A DNA stretch of 34,926 nucleotides from an uncultured Ruminiclostridium sp. (GTDB lineage Bacteria; Bacillota; Clostridia; Oscillospirales; Ruminococcaceae): NCBI GenBank assembly GCA_947627695.1, contig CANQXF010000021.1, positions 1 through 34,926 of the forward strand. Reading direction: 5' to 3'. A program made the translations under genes and the position numbers. Under the pieces are notes generated by a model. The model was not told the DNA's origin, did not search any database, and was given only the letters and a program-made list of their open reading frames with translations. Shown one piece after another: positions 15,788 through 23,843 of this stretch. How positions within the stretch are numbered: position 1 is the stretch's first letter; every line of letters begins with the position of its first letter.

Positions 15788-16330
15788 ATGAAAGACAAAA
15801 TTAAAAAAATTACGTTATCTGCATTATTTATTGCCATGGGGATTGTTCTTCCTTTCCTTACGGCGCAGGTACCTCAGATAGGCAGTATGCTCCTTCCAAT
15901 GCATATCCCCGTCTTTTTCTGCGGACTGATATGCGGCTGGCAGTACGGCGCGGCGGTAGGGTGCATTTTGCCTTTGCTGCGCTCTTTGATACTTCAGTCT
16001 CCGCAAATGTACCCCAACGCCATAGCTATGGCTCCCGAGCTGCTTACATACGGTCTGATAGCAGGACTTGTCTATTCTCTCTTCAAGCGCCAGGGAATAG
16101 CCGCCCTGTACACTTCGCTGATCGTTGCAATGATATCTGGGCGCATAGTCTGGGGACTTGCCGAGGTCATTATTCTCGGAATAAATCAGACCGCTTTTTC
16201 TCTTGAAGCATTTATGGCAGGCGCTTTCATCAATGCAATTCCCGGTATAATAATCCAGCTCATACTTATCCCCGCTGTAATGGCGGCATTGGATAAGACA
16301 GGAGTTGTAAAATTTAAGCGCCCTGTTTAA
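15788..16330 (+). CDS. ECF transporter S component
   Basis: This 180-residue membrane protein has about six hydrophobic segments and the S-component hallmark of energy-coupling-factor importers: the first helix reads LSALFIAMGIVLPF, with the Ala-x3-Ala surface that docks on EcfT. MLLPMHIPVFFCGLICGWQY, LPLLRSLI and AIAMAPELLTYGLIAGL match a widespread group of clostridial S components of unknown vitamin or nucleoside specificity. The start at 15788 is chosen because GGTGA lies six bases ahead; a TTG-GTG pair 12 bases earlier is the alternative. The A, A' and T subunits are not nearby, as is usual for group II ECF systems. The kinase gene 17 bases downstream probably traps the imported substrate. 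Confidence 0.82.
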   Translation: MKDKIKKITLSALFIAMGIVLPFLTAQVPQIGSMLLPMHIPVFFCGLICGWQYGAAVGCILPLLRSLILQSPQMYPNAIAMAPELLTYGLIAGLVYSLFKRQGIAALYTSLIVAMISGRIVWGLAEVIILGINQTAFSLEAFMAGAFINAIPGIIIQLILIPAVMAALDKTGVVKFKRPV

Positions 16331-16347
16331 GATAAAGGGAGGAAAAC

Positions 16348-16911
16348 ATGGATATTGCCGAGGAAATAATTTCAAATATCCCAGAAAATTTTGAGCCGCC
16401 CTTTATCATCGCAATAGACGGAAAATGCAGCGCAGGAAAAACAACACTTGCCAACCAGCTTCAGGAACGCCTTGAATGTACGGTTTTTCATATGGACGAT
16501 TTTTTCCTCCGCCCTTTCCAGCGAACAGCCGAGCGTTATGGAAAAGCAGGTGAAAACGTCGACCACGAGCGCTTTTTGAGCGAGATACTGCTCCCCTTGA
16601 AAAACGGCGAAAAAACAATAACCTTTTCCCTGTTCGACTGCAAAAAGCAGGAGCTTTCATCTCCCGTATCCGTAAATGTAACGCCTATCGTGATAGTTGA
16701 AGGCTCATACAGCCTTAACCCCTCTCTTTGGGAATATTACGATCTTCGTATTTTTCTTACCACAACAAAAGAAAATCAGAAAGAACGAATATTTGCCCGC
16801 AACGGTGCGCAAAACGCAGAAACATTCTTTGACCGCTGGATACCTCTTGAAGAAAAATACTTTTTTGAATTAAACATAAAAGACCGCTGTGATCTCGTGT
16901 TTGAAACATAA
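16348..16911 (+). CDS. Uridine-kinase-like P-loop kinase
   Basis: This 187-residue kinase has a Walker A loop IAIDGKCSAGKTTLANQL at about residues 22-39, then VFHMDDFFLRPFQR (the substrate-side Asp-Asp motif of the uridine kinase / phosphoribulokinase group). PIVIVEGSYSLNP follows as Walker B, and a lid follows with TTTKENQKERIFARNG. AAAGGGAGG precedes the ATG. It lies 17 bases after the ECF S-component gene, which suggests that it phosphorylates what that transporter brings in. A nucleoside, pantothenate or another alcohol-bearing vitamin precursor are all open. I would not call it udk, because the nucleoside-specific residues are not clear. A strong bidirectional terminator closes the unit. 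Confidence 0.8.
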   Translation: MDIAEEIISNIPENFEPPFIIAIDGKCSAGKTTLANQLQERLECTVFHMDDFFLRPFQRTAERYGKAGENVDHERFLSEILLPLKNGEKTITFSLFDCKKQELSSPVSVNVTPIVIVEGSYSLNPSLWEYYDLRIFLTTTKENQKERIFARNGAQNAETFFDRWIPLEEKYFFELNIKDRCDLVFET

Positions 16912-16942
16912 AAAGTCCCTTGCAAAGCAAGGGACTTTTTTT
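16911..16942. terminator. Bidirectional terminator between the kinase gene and dprA
   Basis: A 13-bp perfect stem AAAAGTCCCTTGC / GCAAGGGACTTTT (16911-16923 and 16927-16939) has an AAA loop and a T-run. It serves the plus-strand kinase gene and the minus-strand dprA gene ending at 16949. Confidence 0.9.
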
Positions 16943-16948
16943 ATACAT

Positions 16949-18202
16949 TTATTCCTTTACGCAATATCTCGCACCGGGAAGGGAACTGATTATCCCGTCG
17001 ATTTCCATATCAAGCAGATACATGGGAATGTCGTCGGGAGAAATTTTGCAGGTTGAAGTTATACTTTCCAGCGACTGCGTTCCGTTTTCCTTTAAAAAGT
17101 CATACACTTTTTTGTAATTCGGGTCTTTGCCTTCAAAATCGTATTGTTCGGCGGCAATTTCTCCTGCTCTTTTTTCGTTCGTTGCTTTCCGTTCATTGCG
17201 AACGGCGGCTTTTTCAGCAGTCTTTGAAGGTGCTTTTGTTTTCTCTTTTTCGTCAACGGGAATACGTTCAAATATAAATCTTTTTTCAGGCGTAACGGTA
17301 TATTTTTCATTCAGCTTTTCATGCATACCTACAAATGATGAATAATACGCATTTACCACGTCAAGGTAATTGAACAGCGGCGTAGCTCCATCCCTCAGCA
17401 ATCCTACGACTCCGCCGTAATCACGGGAGAACAGATCGTGAGGCGGAACACAGAACAGATCACGCCCCTGCTGAACAGCGTGAGCCGCAGTGATGAGCGA
17501 CCCGCTGTCAGTGCTTGCCTGAAACACCATAACGCCCATTGAAAGACCAGATATTATCCTGTTTCTTTCTTGAAAATAACTTCTTGATGGCGTTGTTGCG
17601 GGGAGTAGCTCTGTAATGCAGGCGCCGCCAAGCTCATATATCCTTTCCCGTATCGGAATACTTCCTCTGGGATAATCCACGTCAAGCCCGCAGGCAAGAA
17701 CCCCTACCGTTCTTCCGCCAACGTCAATAGCCGCCTGATGGACGATATGGTCAACGCCTACCGCCATTCCGCTGACAAGCACGACCCCTATCTTTGCCAG
17801 GTCCATACAGGTCCTTCTTGTTACCTTGGCTGTATATTCGGTAGCGCCTCTTGCGCCTACGCCCGCAATGCACATCTCGTTGTCAAGACCGCTTATATCG
17901 CCCTTGTAAAACAGCACGACGGGAGGATTGTATATGTTTTTCAACCGATAAGGATATCCCTCGTCATCGATTGTTATGATCTTTATTCTTTTCTTTTCGC
18001 AAAGCTCTATCATTCTCTCCGAATTGTCCAACGATGCGTTAGGCAGTCTTCTTATCTCAGAGGGTGACAAATACTGCGTGTCATTGTCGGTGACTATCGC
18101 CTCATAAACGTCTTTTGCCGAACCATACCTCTGAAGCAATTCGTGTGTTTTGGGATTTGCCGCACCCATAAGCTGAATGAGCCAAAGATAATACTCTAAC
18201 AT
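16949..18202 (-). CDS. dprA: DNA-processing protein DprA (Smf)
   Basis: This 417-residue protein binds single-stranded DNA and loads RecA during natural transformation. An N-terminal helix-hairpin-helix-like region (1-90) leads to the Rossmann-like DprA core. The core has MCIAGVGARGATEYT (family VGsR.at), LVSGMAVGVDHIVHQAA, VGVLACGLDVDYPR and PSRSYFQERNRIISGLS, then the DSGSLITA motif. After a Lys/Glu-rich linker (about 300-345), a C-terminal winged-helix-like domain reads KKVYDFLKENGTQSLESI and PMYLLDMEIDGIIS. The start at 18202 is fixed by AGGAGG; an in-frame ATG 24 bases earlier has no ribosome site. It is the last gene after XRE-cupin and the acyl-CoA synthetase. No other competence gene is visible here. 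Confidence 0.93.
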   Translation of the reverse strand: MLEYYLWLIQLMGAANPKTHELLQRYGSAKDVYEAIVTDNDTQYLSPSEIRRLPNASLDNSERMIELCEKKRIKIITIDDEGYPYRLKNIYNPPVVLFYKGDISGLDNEMCIAGVGARGATEYTAKVTRRTCMDLAKIGVVLVSGMAVGVDHIVHQAAIDVGGRTVGVLACGLDVDYPRGSIPIRERIYELGGACITELLPATTPSRSYFQERNRIISGLSMGVMVFQASTDSGSLITAAHAVQQGRDLFCVPPHDLFSRDYGGVVGLLRDGATPLFNYLDVVNAYYSSFVGMHEKLNEKYTVTPEKRFIFERIPVDEKEKTKAPSKTAEKAAVRNERKATNEKRAGEIAAEQYDFEGKDPNYKKVYDFLKENGTQSLESITSTCKISPDDIPMYLLDMEIDGIISSLPGARYCVKE

Positions 18203-18225
18203 AACAAAACCTCCTGCCTGAAACA

Positions 18226-18260
18226 ATACCGCACAAATATTGTAAATTTTTGTGCGGTAT
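18226..18260 (-). terminator. Hairpin between the acyl-CoA synthetase gene and dprA
   Basis: A perfect 12-bp stem ATACCGCACAAA / TTTGTGCGGTAT surrounds an 11-base AT loop, 8 bases after the synthetase stop. The minus-strand exit has only TTGTTTC, so it may be a weak terminator or a processing/stability hairpin in front of the dprA ribosome site. Confidence 0.55.
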
Positions 18261-18267
18261 ACGAAAA

Positions 18268-19932
18268 TTATTGTTTGTTATCTTCCTGTCTTATCTGAAC
18301 ACGGCGGATTTTGCCGCTGATAGTCTTAGGAAGCTCGTCAACGAATTCAACTATACGAGGATATTTGTAAGGGGCAGTATTTTTCTTAACATGATCCTGC
18401 AGTTCTTTTTTTAGCTCCTCGCTGGGAGTGTAATTCTTTGTGAGAACTACCGTAGCCTTTACGACTTGTCCTCTGATAGGGTCGGGAGCGCCTGTAACGG
18501 CACATTCCAGAACAGCGGGGTGAGTTATCAGAACGCTTTCTATCTCAAAGGGTCCTATGCGGTAGCCGCTGGCTTTAATAACGTCGTCATTGCGTCCCAC
18601 ATACCAGAAGTAGCCGTCCTCGTCCTTCCATGCGGTATCGCCTGTGTGATAAACGCCGTTGCTCCACGCTTCGTTTGTGAGCTGCTCGTTTCTGTAATAG
18701 CAGTCAAACAAGCCGTCCTTGCCTCTTTCTGCTCTAACAACTATCTCGCCGACTTCACCGACGGGAACGCTGTTGTCGTTTTCGTCAACTATATCCACAT
18801 TGTAAAGAGGAGTGGGCTTGCCCATTGAACCGGGTCTTGGGGTCATTCCAACAAGATTTCCTAACAGCGCGGTGCTTTCCGTCTGACCGAACGCTTCCAT
18901 AAGCTTCAGTCCCGTAAATTCCAGCCACCTGTCAAATACTTCGGGGTTCAGCGCTTCGCCTGCGATAGTGGAATATTTCAGGCTGCTCAGATCATAGCCC
19001 TGAAGTCCTTCCTTTATGAAAAATCTGTACATTGTGGGAGGAGCGCAGAATGAAGTTATCTTGTAATCCTGCATTATCTTCAGCATATCTGCGGGAATGA
19101 ACTTGTCAAAGTCGTAAACCATTACGCAGCTTCCCAGTGACATCTGACCGTACAGCTTGCCCCAGGCGGCTTTTCCCCAGCCTGTGTCGGAGATAGTAAG
19201 ATGAAGTCCGTCGGGATCAACATTCTGCCACCAGCGCGCGGTCTGGATATGGCAGATAGCATATTTGTGATTGTGTACCACCATTTTGGGATAGCCTGTA
19301 GTGCCGCTTGTGAAATAAAGGAGCATAAGCTCATTGCAGTTTGTGTCCACTCTCTCCATTGTGTCAGGCTGTTTCTTTATTTCCTCGTCAAAGTCCAGCC
19401 AGTCGCCGTCAGCGCCGCCTCTGCATATGAACTTTGCGTCCAGCTTCCAGTTAAGCTCCTTTTGTGCCTCGTCAACATACATCTTGACTTCGGGATTGTC
19501 GTGTGTGCATACGACAGCCTTTACCGTAGCCTGCTCAAAGCGGTAGGTGATATCGTGAGTTGTCAGCAGGTGCGTTGCGGGGATAGCAATAGCGCCCAGC
19601 TTTGTAAGACCGATGATAGAATACCAGAACTGATAGTTTCTTTTCAGTATCAGCATTACCTTATCGCCTTTTTTGATGCCCTTTGAAGCAAAAAGATTTG
19701 CCGCCTGAGTGGACAGCTTTGAAAGCTCACCATAGGTGAAGCTCTTTTTCTCGCCCGCCACGTTTGTCCATACCAGCGCTCTGCGGTCAGGCTCCAGCTC
19801 AGCGAATTTGTCTATTATGTCATATCCGAAATTATAGTTGTCGGGGCAGTTGACCTCAAACTTATTGAGTATACCGTTCTCGTCAAACCCCTCGTTTACG
19901 AATTTTTTGTAATAGTCCCTTACTTGTTCCAT
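18268..19932 (-). CDS. AMP-forming acyl-CoA synthetase
   Basis: This 554-residue enzyme activates a carboxylic acid to acyl-AMP and then acyl-CoA. The ATP-binding P-loop is YFTSGTTGYPKMVVHNH. MEAFGQTESTALLG, YHTGDTAWKDEDGYFWYVGR and DVIKASGYRIGPFEIES are the A5-A8 motifs, and Lys541 in TISGKIRR is the catalytic lysine of the swinging C-terminal domain. The length and the N-terminal ACS-type segment fit the acetate/medium-chain acyl-CoA synthetase branch, not the long-chain one. The exact acid cannot be told. The preceding XRE-cupin gene, 45 bases upstream, is a common partner and probably senses the pathway. The start at 19932 has GGAAGG about 14 bases ahead, rather far. Confidence 0.92.
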   Translation of the reverse strand: MEQVRDYYKKFVNEGFDENGILNKFEVNCPDNYNFGYDIIDKFAELEPDRRALVWTNVAGEKKSFTYGELSKLSTQAANLFASKGIKKGDKVMLILKRNYQFWYSIIGLTKLGAIAIPATHLLTTHDITYRFEQATVKAVVCTHDNPEVKMYVDEAQKELNWKLDAKFICRGGADGDWLDFDEEIKKQPDTMERVDTNCNELMLLYFTSGTTGYPKMVVHNHKYAICHIQTARWWQNVDPDGLHLTISDTGWGKAAWGKLYGQMSLGSCVMVYDFDKFIPADMLKIMQDYKITSFCAPPTMYRFFIKEGLQGYDLSSLKYSTIAGEALNPEVFDRWLEFTGLKLMEAFGQTESTALLGNLVGMTPRPGSMGKPTPLYNVDIVDENDNSVPVGEVGEIVVRAERGKDGLFDCYYRNEQLTNEAWSNGVYHTGDTAWKDEDGYFWYVGRNDDVIKASGYRIGPFEIESVLITHPAVLECAVTGAPDPIRGQVVKATVVLTKNYTPSEELKKELQDHVKKNTAPYKYPRIVEFVDELPKTISGKIRRVQIRQEDNKQ

Positions 19933-19977
19933 AATATTTTTGTGTTTCCTTCCGAGATGTATTTTTATTTTATATTG

Positions 19978-20538
19978 TTATATAAGTATTGCCAGGAACT
20001 GGCAGTCCTCGCCGCCGTAAGCTATCATTCCGTGAGGATTTTTACTGTTGTAGTAAACGCAGTCGCCTGCATCAAGGATTTCCTCATGGTCGTTGATAAC
20101 GAATTTCAGCTTGCCCGAAATGATGAAGTCCATTTCCTGACCGTCATGTACGGACAGATGGATAGGTTTGTTCTGCTCCTCCTCAGAATAAGGAGCGTCA
20201 ACTATCAACGGCTCTATCTCCTTGTTCTTGAACAGATATGCCATATGCTGATAAGTAAAGCCTATGCGCCTTTCGATAGGCAGACCGTGTCCTTTTTTTA
20301 CCACCGTGTAAGTATTCAGCTTAGGCTCAACGCCTGTGAGCAGTTCGATCATCTCAATTCCCAGCGCTTCTGCTGCGGCATTCAGAAATGAAAGGGAAAA
20401 ATCCTTTTCGCCGCTTTCATAGCTCAGATACTCCTCCACCGAAGTATCCGTTTTCTGCGCCATAAACTCAGGGTTTATGTCCAGATACTCTCTTGTGCTT
20501 TTCAGTCTGGAGGAAACCTCTTTAATGTTGTAATCCAT
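19978..20538 (-). CDS. XRE family regulator with a C-terminal cupin domain
   Basis: This 186-residue protein joins a helix-turn-helix of the XRE/Cro type (about residues 5-62: VSSRLKSTREYLDINPEFMA, then SVEEYLSYESGEKDFSLSFL) to a small beta-barrel cupin at about 115-185. The cupin contains HLSVHDGQEMDFIISGKL, then DAGDCVYYNSKNPHGMIAYG. Such proteins sense a small ligand with the cupin barrel. The gene is first in a unit with the acyl-CoA synthetase, which makes control of that gene the likely job. Its promoter lies at 20586-20614 and AAAGGA precedes the ATG. Ligand and operator are unknown. Confidence 0.88.
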   Translation of the reverse strand: MDYNIKEVSSRLKSTREYLDINPEFMAQKTDTSVEEYLSYESGEKDFSLSFLNAAAEALGIEMIELLTGVEPKLNTYTVVKKGHGLPIERRIGFTYQHMAYLFKNKEIEPLIVDAPYSEEEQNKPIHLSVHDGQEMDFIISGKLKFVINDHEEILDAGDCVYYNSKNPHGMIAYGGEDCQFLAILI

Positions 20539-20585
20539 ACGATTGTTCCTTTCCTGTTTTTGTCTTTTGAAACTGTAACTTAATA

Positions 20586-20614
20586 ATTATAACATATAAA
20601 AAACAGCATTTCAA
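20586..20614 (-). promoter_or_regulatory. Promoter for the XRE-cupin / acyl-CoA synthetase unit
   Basis: On the minus strand, TTGAAA (20614-20609), 17 bases, TATAAT (20591-20586) with TG one base upstream. It lies just past the nth stop codon. Confidence 0.8.
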
Positions 20615-20619
20615 CAGTT

Positions 20620-21267
20620 TTATGAAATATTTTTCCTTTTGTTTTCTTTACAAATTCCCGCCAGACAGCACCTTTCACACTCAGGCTTTCTCGCATTGCA
20701 AACCAGCCTTCCGTGCCATACCAGCCTGTGGCAAAGTCCAAGCCCTTCCTCGGGCGGGACGATCTCTCTGAGCTGTTTTTCCACCTTTACGGCGTCCTTT
20801 CCCTCTGCAAGACCTATTTTGTTTGTAAGCCTTATAACGTGCGTATCGCACACGAAAGCGGTTTTTCCGTAAAGCTCTCCCGCAATAAGATTGGCAGTCT
20901 TTCTTCCCACGCCAGCCAGCTTTACAAGTTCGTCCACCTCATCAGGGACAGTATCGTTGTATTCATCGTGAAGCTGTCTGCACATCTGAACTATATCTCT
21001 TGATTTCGTCTGAAACAGTCCGCATGAGTGGATATATTCTGCCACCTCCTCAGGCTCCGCCTCCGCAAAAGATTGTATGGTAGGGAATCGCTCAAACAGC
21101 TTTGGCGTCACCATATTAACTCTCACGTCGGTGCATTGTGCCGAAAGCCTTGTGGCTATCAGCAATTCGTGGGGTTTTTCATATGTAAGTGCGCATTTTA
21201 CTTCAGGATATTCTTTTTTCAGCGCATCGATAACTTTCTTTGCAAGTGTTTTTTTACTGCATGGCAT
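20620..21267 (-). CDS. nth: Endonuclease III
   Basis: This 215-residue base-excision repair enzyme removes oxidised pyrimidines and nicks the abasic site. It shows ELLIATRLSAQCTDVRVN near the start. The helix-hairpin-helix follows, with the catalytic lysine in KLAGVGRKTANLIAGE, then the catalytic aspartate in FVCDTHVIRLTNK. The C-terminal Fe-S loop is CNARKPECERCCLAGIC, which matches Cx6Cx2Cx5C. All key residues are present and the length is normal. AAAGGA lies ahead of the ATG, and a good promoter is at 21300-21328. It is separated from the XRE unit by that unit's own promoter. Confidence 0.96.
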   Translation of the reverse strand: MPCSKKTLAKKVIDALKKEYPEVKCALTYEKPHELLIATRLSAQCTDVRVNMVTPKLFERFPTIQSFAEAEPEEVAEYIHSCGLFQTKSRDIVQMCRQLHDEYNDTVPDEVDELVKLAGVGRKTANLIAGELYGKTAFVCDTHVIRLTNKIGLAEGKDAVKVEKQLREIVPPEEGLGLCHRLVWHGRLVCNARKPECERCCLAGICKENKRKNIS

Positions 21268-21299
21268 TATTGACGTTTCCTTTCATATAATATACGATT

Positions 21300-21328
21300 A
21301 TTATACCATTTGCTCAAACCGAAGTCAA
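21300..21328 (-). promoter_or_regulatory. Promoter for nth
   Basis: On the minus strand, TTGACT (21328-21323), 17 bases, TATAAT (21305-21300). Confidence 0.78.
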
Positions 21329-21385
21329 TCAGCAAAGTTCTTTACGCACATTATTTTTACATAAAATAAAATTTTGGAAAAGGTA

Positions 21386-21414
21386 TTGACAAACAATTGA
21401 ATATGTGATAAAAT
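21386..21414 (+). promoter_or_regulatory. Promoter for tRNA-Gln
   Basis: TTGACA (21386-21391), 17 bases, TAAAAT (21409-21414), placing transcription start about ten bases before the mature tRNA 5' end. Confidence 0.8.
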
Positions 21415-21431
21415 AACAAAGTTGAAAAAAT

Positions 21432-21507
21432 TGGGGCGTCGCCAAGTGGTAAGGCAGTGGACTCTGACTCCACCATTTCGAGGGTTCAAATCCTTCCGCC
21501 CCAACCA
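21432..21507 (+). tRNA. tRNA-Gln (anticodon CUG)
   Basis: The 76 bases fold as a full cloverleaf. The acceptor stem is TGGGGCG / CGCCCCA with discriminator A and an encoded CCA. The D arm is GCC-AAGTGGTAA-GGC. The anticodon stem GTGGA / TCCAC closes the loop CTCTGAC, whose middle bases CTG read Gln codon CAG. The T arm is GAGGG-TTCAAAT-CCTTC. It has its own promoter and terminator, so it is a stand-alone transcription unit. Confidence 0.96.
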
Positions 21508-21529
21508 GCAGCGTGACGCTGCACTCAAT

Positions 21530-21558
21530 ACGCTCCCAGCATACGGGAGCGTGTTTTT
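21530..21558 (+). terminator. Terminator of the tRNA-Gln unit
   Basis: Perfect 8-bp stem ACGCTCCC / GGGAGCGT with a seven-base loop, followed by GTTTTT. A smaller hairpin, GCAGCG TGA CGCTGC at 21508-21522, lies between it and the tRNA CCA end. Confidence 0.88.
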
Positions 21559-21609
21559 ATGTTCATCGCCCAAAAATCTTTTTGGTAACAATATCACATA
21601 CCGTTAGAA

Positions 21610-21640
21610 AAATATCCTCGCTATGCGAGGATATTTTTTT
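21610..21640. terminator. Terminator, probably bidirectional, downstream of the MATE gene
   Basis: A 12-bp perfect stem AAATATCCTCGC / GCGAGGATATTT with a TAT loop and T-run. It can stop minus-strand transcripts from the MATE gene (ends 21718) and any read-through from the tRNA unit. Confidence 0.82.
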
Positions 21641-21717
21641 ACAAACTAATAGAATAAAGCTGATGCCATAAAAACAGTTTCTAACAGTCGAATCTGATTT
21701 AGAAAATAATCATTTTC

Positions 21718-23067
21718 CTATTCCTTTCCCATTTTTCTCCACAACGGCACAAACAGAAGAATACCCACCAGCATAGCGCCGCAGTCCGCAATAGGAGTTG
21801 CCCACGCAATAGCGTCAGCGCCGGCAAGGGAATCCAGAAGGAACATAAACGGCACGTCCAACCCGCCTTTTCTCAGCATGGAAAGCACCAGCGGCTTTCC
21901 CTTTTGTCCCACAGACTGAAAGATGGAAATAATGACCGTCGTGATTGCCGTGAACGGTCCAGTAATGCAGATGATCCTCTGAAACATACTGCCATACCGC
22001 ACAGTCTCTGCGTCATTGATGAACGCCCGTACCAGGGGATTTGCGCAGGTGAACAATAGCACCGCCCCCACCGTCGTAACGGCAAGGCTCAGGATCAGCG
22101 TCACCTTAATGGCGGAGCGCATACGCTGGGTGTTTTTTGCGGAGTAATTGTATCCGATCAGCGGTATAACGCCTTGAGATAGACCGTTTGCGATGGCAAA
22201 CGCCAGCATATCTATCTTCTTTGCAATGCCTATCCCTGCTACCGCCGCGTTGGAATAATGAACCAGCAGTTTGTTGAGGGTGATGTTGGAGAAGATCCCC
22301 ATTACGTTCATTATAGAGCTGGGAAGTCCTACTAACAGCACCTCCTTGGGTATTCCGTCCGAAACGGAATAATATTTCGGATTCAGGGTGAGGTGGAATT
22401 TTCCGCGCTTGATAATAATAAGCAAGATAAAATAGAGTGTTGCAATCAAATTTGCGAGCATAGTGGCGACCGCTGCTCCCGTGATTTCAAGATGAAAACC
22501 AAAAATAAACACGGGGTCCAGAATTATGTTAAGAGCACCGCCCAGCGCCACGCCGAAGCTGGCCTGACCTGAATATCCCTCCGCCCGGACGAGATGCGCA
22601 AGAGCTGCGTTCAGCACCGTAGGTATTGCGCCCACTGTCAGAGTCCAGAAGAGGTAGCTGTTGCAGAAATCAAAGGTGTATTCGTCTGCACCGACAGCAG
22701 GCAGAATTGCCCCGCGCAGCGCAAAAATCGCAAGTCCGTATAAAAACGCCACTGCGGCAGATGTCCAGATACAGAACGCAGAGGTTTTCCGCGCCTTTTC
22801 CGTGTCGCCCAGCCCCAAGCTGCGGGAGATAAGACTGGCGCCGCCGATACCGAAAAGGTTGGCAAGCCCAGTTGTCACCAGAAACAGCGGCAAACAAAGA
22901 GACGCGGCGGCCACCTGATTGGGATCACCTACCTGACCGATGAAGAAAGTGTCCGCCATATTGTAAATGACAGTGGTGATCTGACTTATCACCGTGGGAA
23001 CCACCAAAGCAATGACCGCCCGTGTGACGGGAGTTGTTTCAAAAAGCTCTGTCTTGTCTGTTTTCAT
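21718..23067 (-). CDS. MATE family multidrug/Na+ efflux protein
   Basis: This 449-residue integral membrane protein has about 12 hydrophobic helices in two similar halves. It opens with the MATE signature: VVPTVISQITTVIYNMADTF, FIGQVGDPNQVAAASLCLPL, then NLFGIGGASLISRSLGLGD. The second half repeats the pattern (GLSQGVIPLIGYNYSAKNTQ). It is expected to export cationic compounds in exchange for Na+ or H+. Its start overlaps the stop codon of the TetR gene (ATGA) and GAGGCG precedes it, so the two are co-translated. Transcription comes from the TetR promoter. Codon and GC use here appear a little richer in GC than in the preceding block, which could mean acquisition by transfer. Confidence 0.94.
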   Translation of the reverse strand: MKTDKTELFETTPVTRAVIALVVPTVISQITTVIYNMADTFFIGQVGDPNQVAAASLCLPLFLVTTGLANLFGIGGASLISRSLGLGDTEKARKTSAFCIWTSAAVAFLYGLAIFALRGAILPAVGADEYTFDFCNSYLFWTLTVGAIPTVLNAALAHLVRAEGYSGQASFGVALGGALNIILDPVFIFGFHLEITGAAVATMLANLIATLYFILLIIIKRGKFHLTLNPKYYSVSDGIPKEVLLVGLPSSIMNVMGIFSNITLNKLLVHYSNAAVAGIGIAKKIDMLAFAIANGLSQGVIPLIGYNYSAKNTQRMRSAIKVTLILSLAVTTVGAVLLFTCANPLVRAFINDAETVRYGSMFQRIICITGPFTAITTVIISIFQSVGQKGKPLVLSMLRKGGLDVPFMFLLDSLAGADAIAWATPIADCGAMLVGILLFVPLWRKMGKE

Positions 23068-23645
23068 GCTTTCGCCTCTTTTTCTGAGTTTTCCAACAGT
23101 AAAATAAATCCGCGCACTGCCATTCGGTAGCTGTCCTCAACGTCAATCGGGAATTGCTTGAAACAGCCCGCCTCCTCCTGAGAGATAAAGCCGTGCATTA
23201 TGCTGCGAAAGACCCTCTGCAGGTGCTTTTTTTGTTCCTCCGTCAGCTTGTATCCGCCCAGTACTATCATTATCGGTTCCACTATGTCAAAGCCCGCCTT
23301 GTGTATCGCGTCATTTTTCACCATAGGCAGAGACAGAATGACTTTATATATCTCAGGCCGTTCCTTGCCGAAACGGTAATAAGCGTCAGCCAGAGCCTTA
23401 ACCGCCTCTGCCCTCTGCTTTCCGGCAATGGCGGTCAGCTGTGCCTTGCTAAGCTCCGAAATAGCGTAATAGCCGATCTCGGTGTGAAGCTCGTCCGAGC
23501 TTCTGATATGATTATATAGTGACGCCGCTTTTATATGGAGCCTGCTTGCCAGCTCTCGCAGGGAAAAGCTGTGCAGTCCCTCCGATTCGATCATCTCTAT
23601 GGCGGAGTTAATAATATCCGCACGGGTCAAGCCTTGTCGAGCCAT
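23064..23645 (-). CDS. TetR family repressor (WHG-type C-terminal domain)
   Basis: This 193-residue regulator has the TetR DNA-binding domain at residues 8-52: LTRADIINSAIEMIESEG, then FSLRELASRLHIKAASLYNH, the classical helix-turn-helix. The C-terminal ligand domain has AYYRFGKERPEIYKVIL and resembles the WHG-type TetR C-terminal family. It probably represses its own operon with the MATE pump until the pump's substrate binds. AGGAGG sits five bases before the ATG. The promoter lies inside a palindromic region with two 13-bp operator-like sites, described separately. The ligand is unknown. Confidence 0.92.
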   Translation of the reverse strand: MARQGLTRADIINSAIEMIESEGLHSFSLRELASRLHIKAASLYNHIRSSDELHTEIGYYAISELSKAQLTAIAGKQRAEAVKALADAYYRFGKERPEIYKVILSLPMVKNDAIHKAGFDIVEPIMIVLGGYKLTEEQKKHLQRVFRSIMHGFISQEEAGCFKQFPIDVEDSYRMAVRGFILLLENSEKEAKA

Positions 23646-23655
23646 AGTTACCTCC

Positions 23656-23709
23656 TTGACAAACTAACAGTGTTAGCATTATTGTACACTAGCACCATTA
23701 GTTTGTCAA
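23656..23709 (-). promoter_or_regulatory. tetR-MATE promoter with paired operator sites
   Basis: On the minus strand, TTGACA (23709-23704), 17 bases, TACAAT make a strong promoter. The same region is framed by the inverted repeat TTGACAAACTAA (23656-23667) / TTAGTTTGTCAA (23698-23709). Inside lies the palindrome CTAACAGTGTTAG (23664-23676) and a related site CTAGCACCATTAG (23689-23701). These suit binding by the TetR dimer: one site overlaps the -35/spacer and the other the transcription start. Confidence 0.75.
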
Positions 23710-23843
23710 GATTCTATCTTTATTTTGGAAACAGCAAGCGTTATAATATGAACGACGATATCCGAAGTACGCTTTCACGCTTAATAGAAATCAAAAGGGA
23801 ATGTTCAAAGAAATGATTTTGTGCTTTGCAAAAGAATAAGTTT

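Noticed and set aside
21508-21522. Second tRNA or small RNA after tRNA-Gln
   Set aside because: Only a 6-bp hairpin is seen; no cloverleaf.
23748-23816. 22-codon frame starting at an ATG after TATAAT
   Set aside because: There is no ribosome site, it is too short to recognise, and the TATAAT overlaps the start region; left as possible remnant or non-coding RNA.
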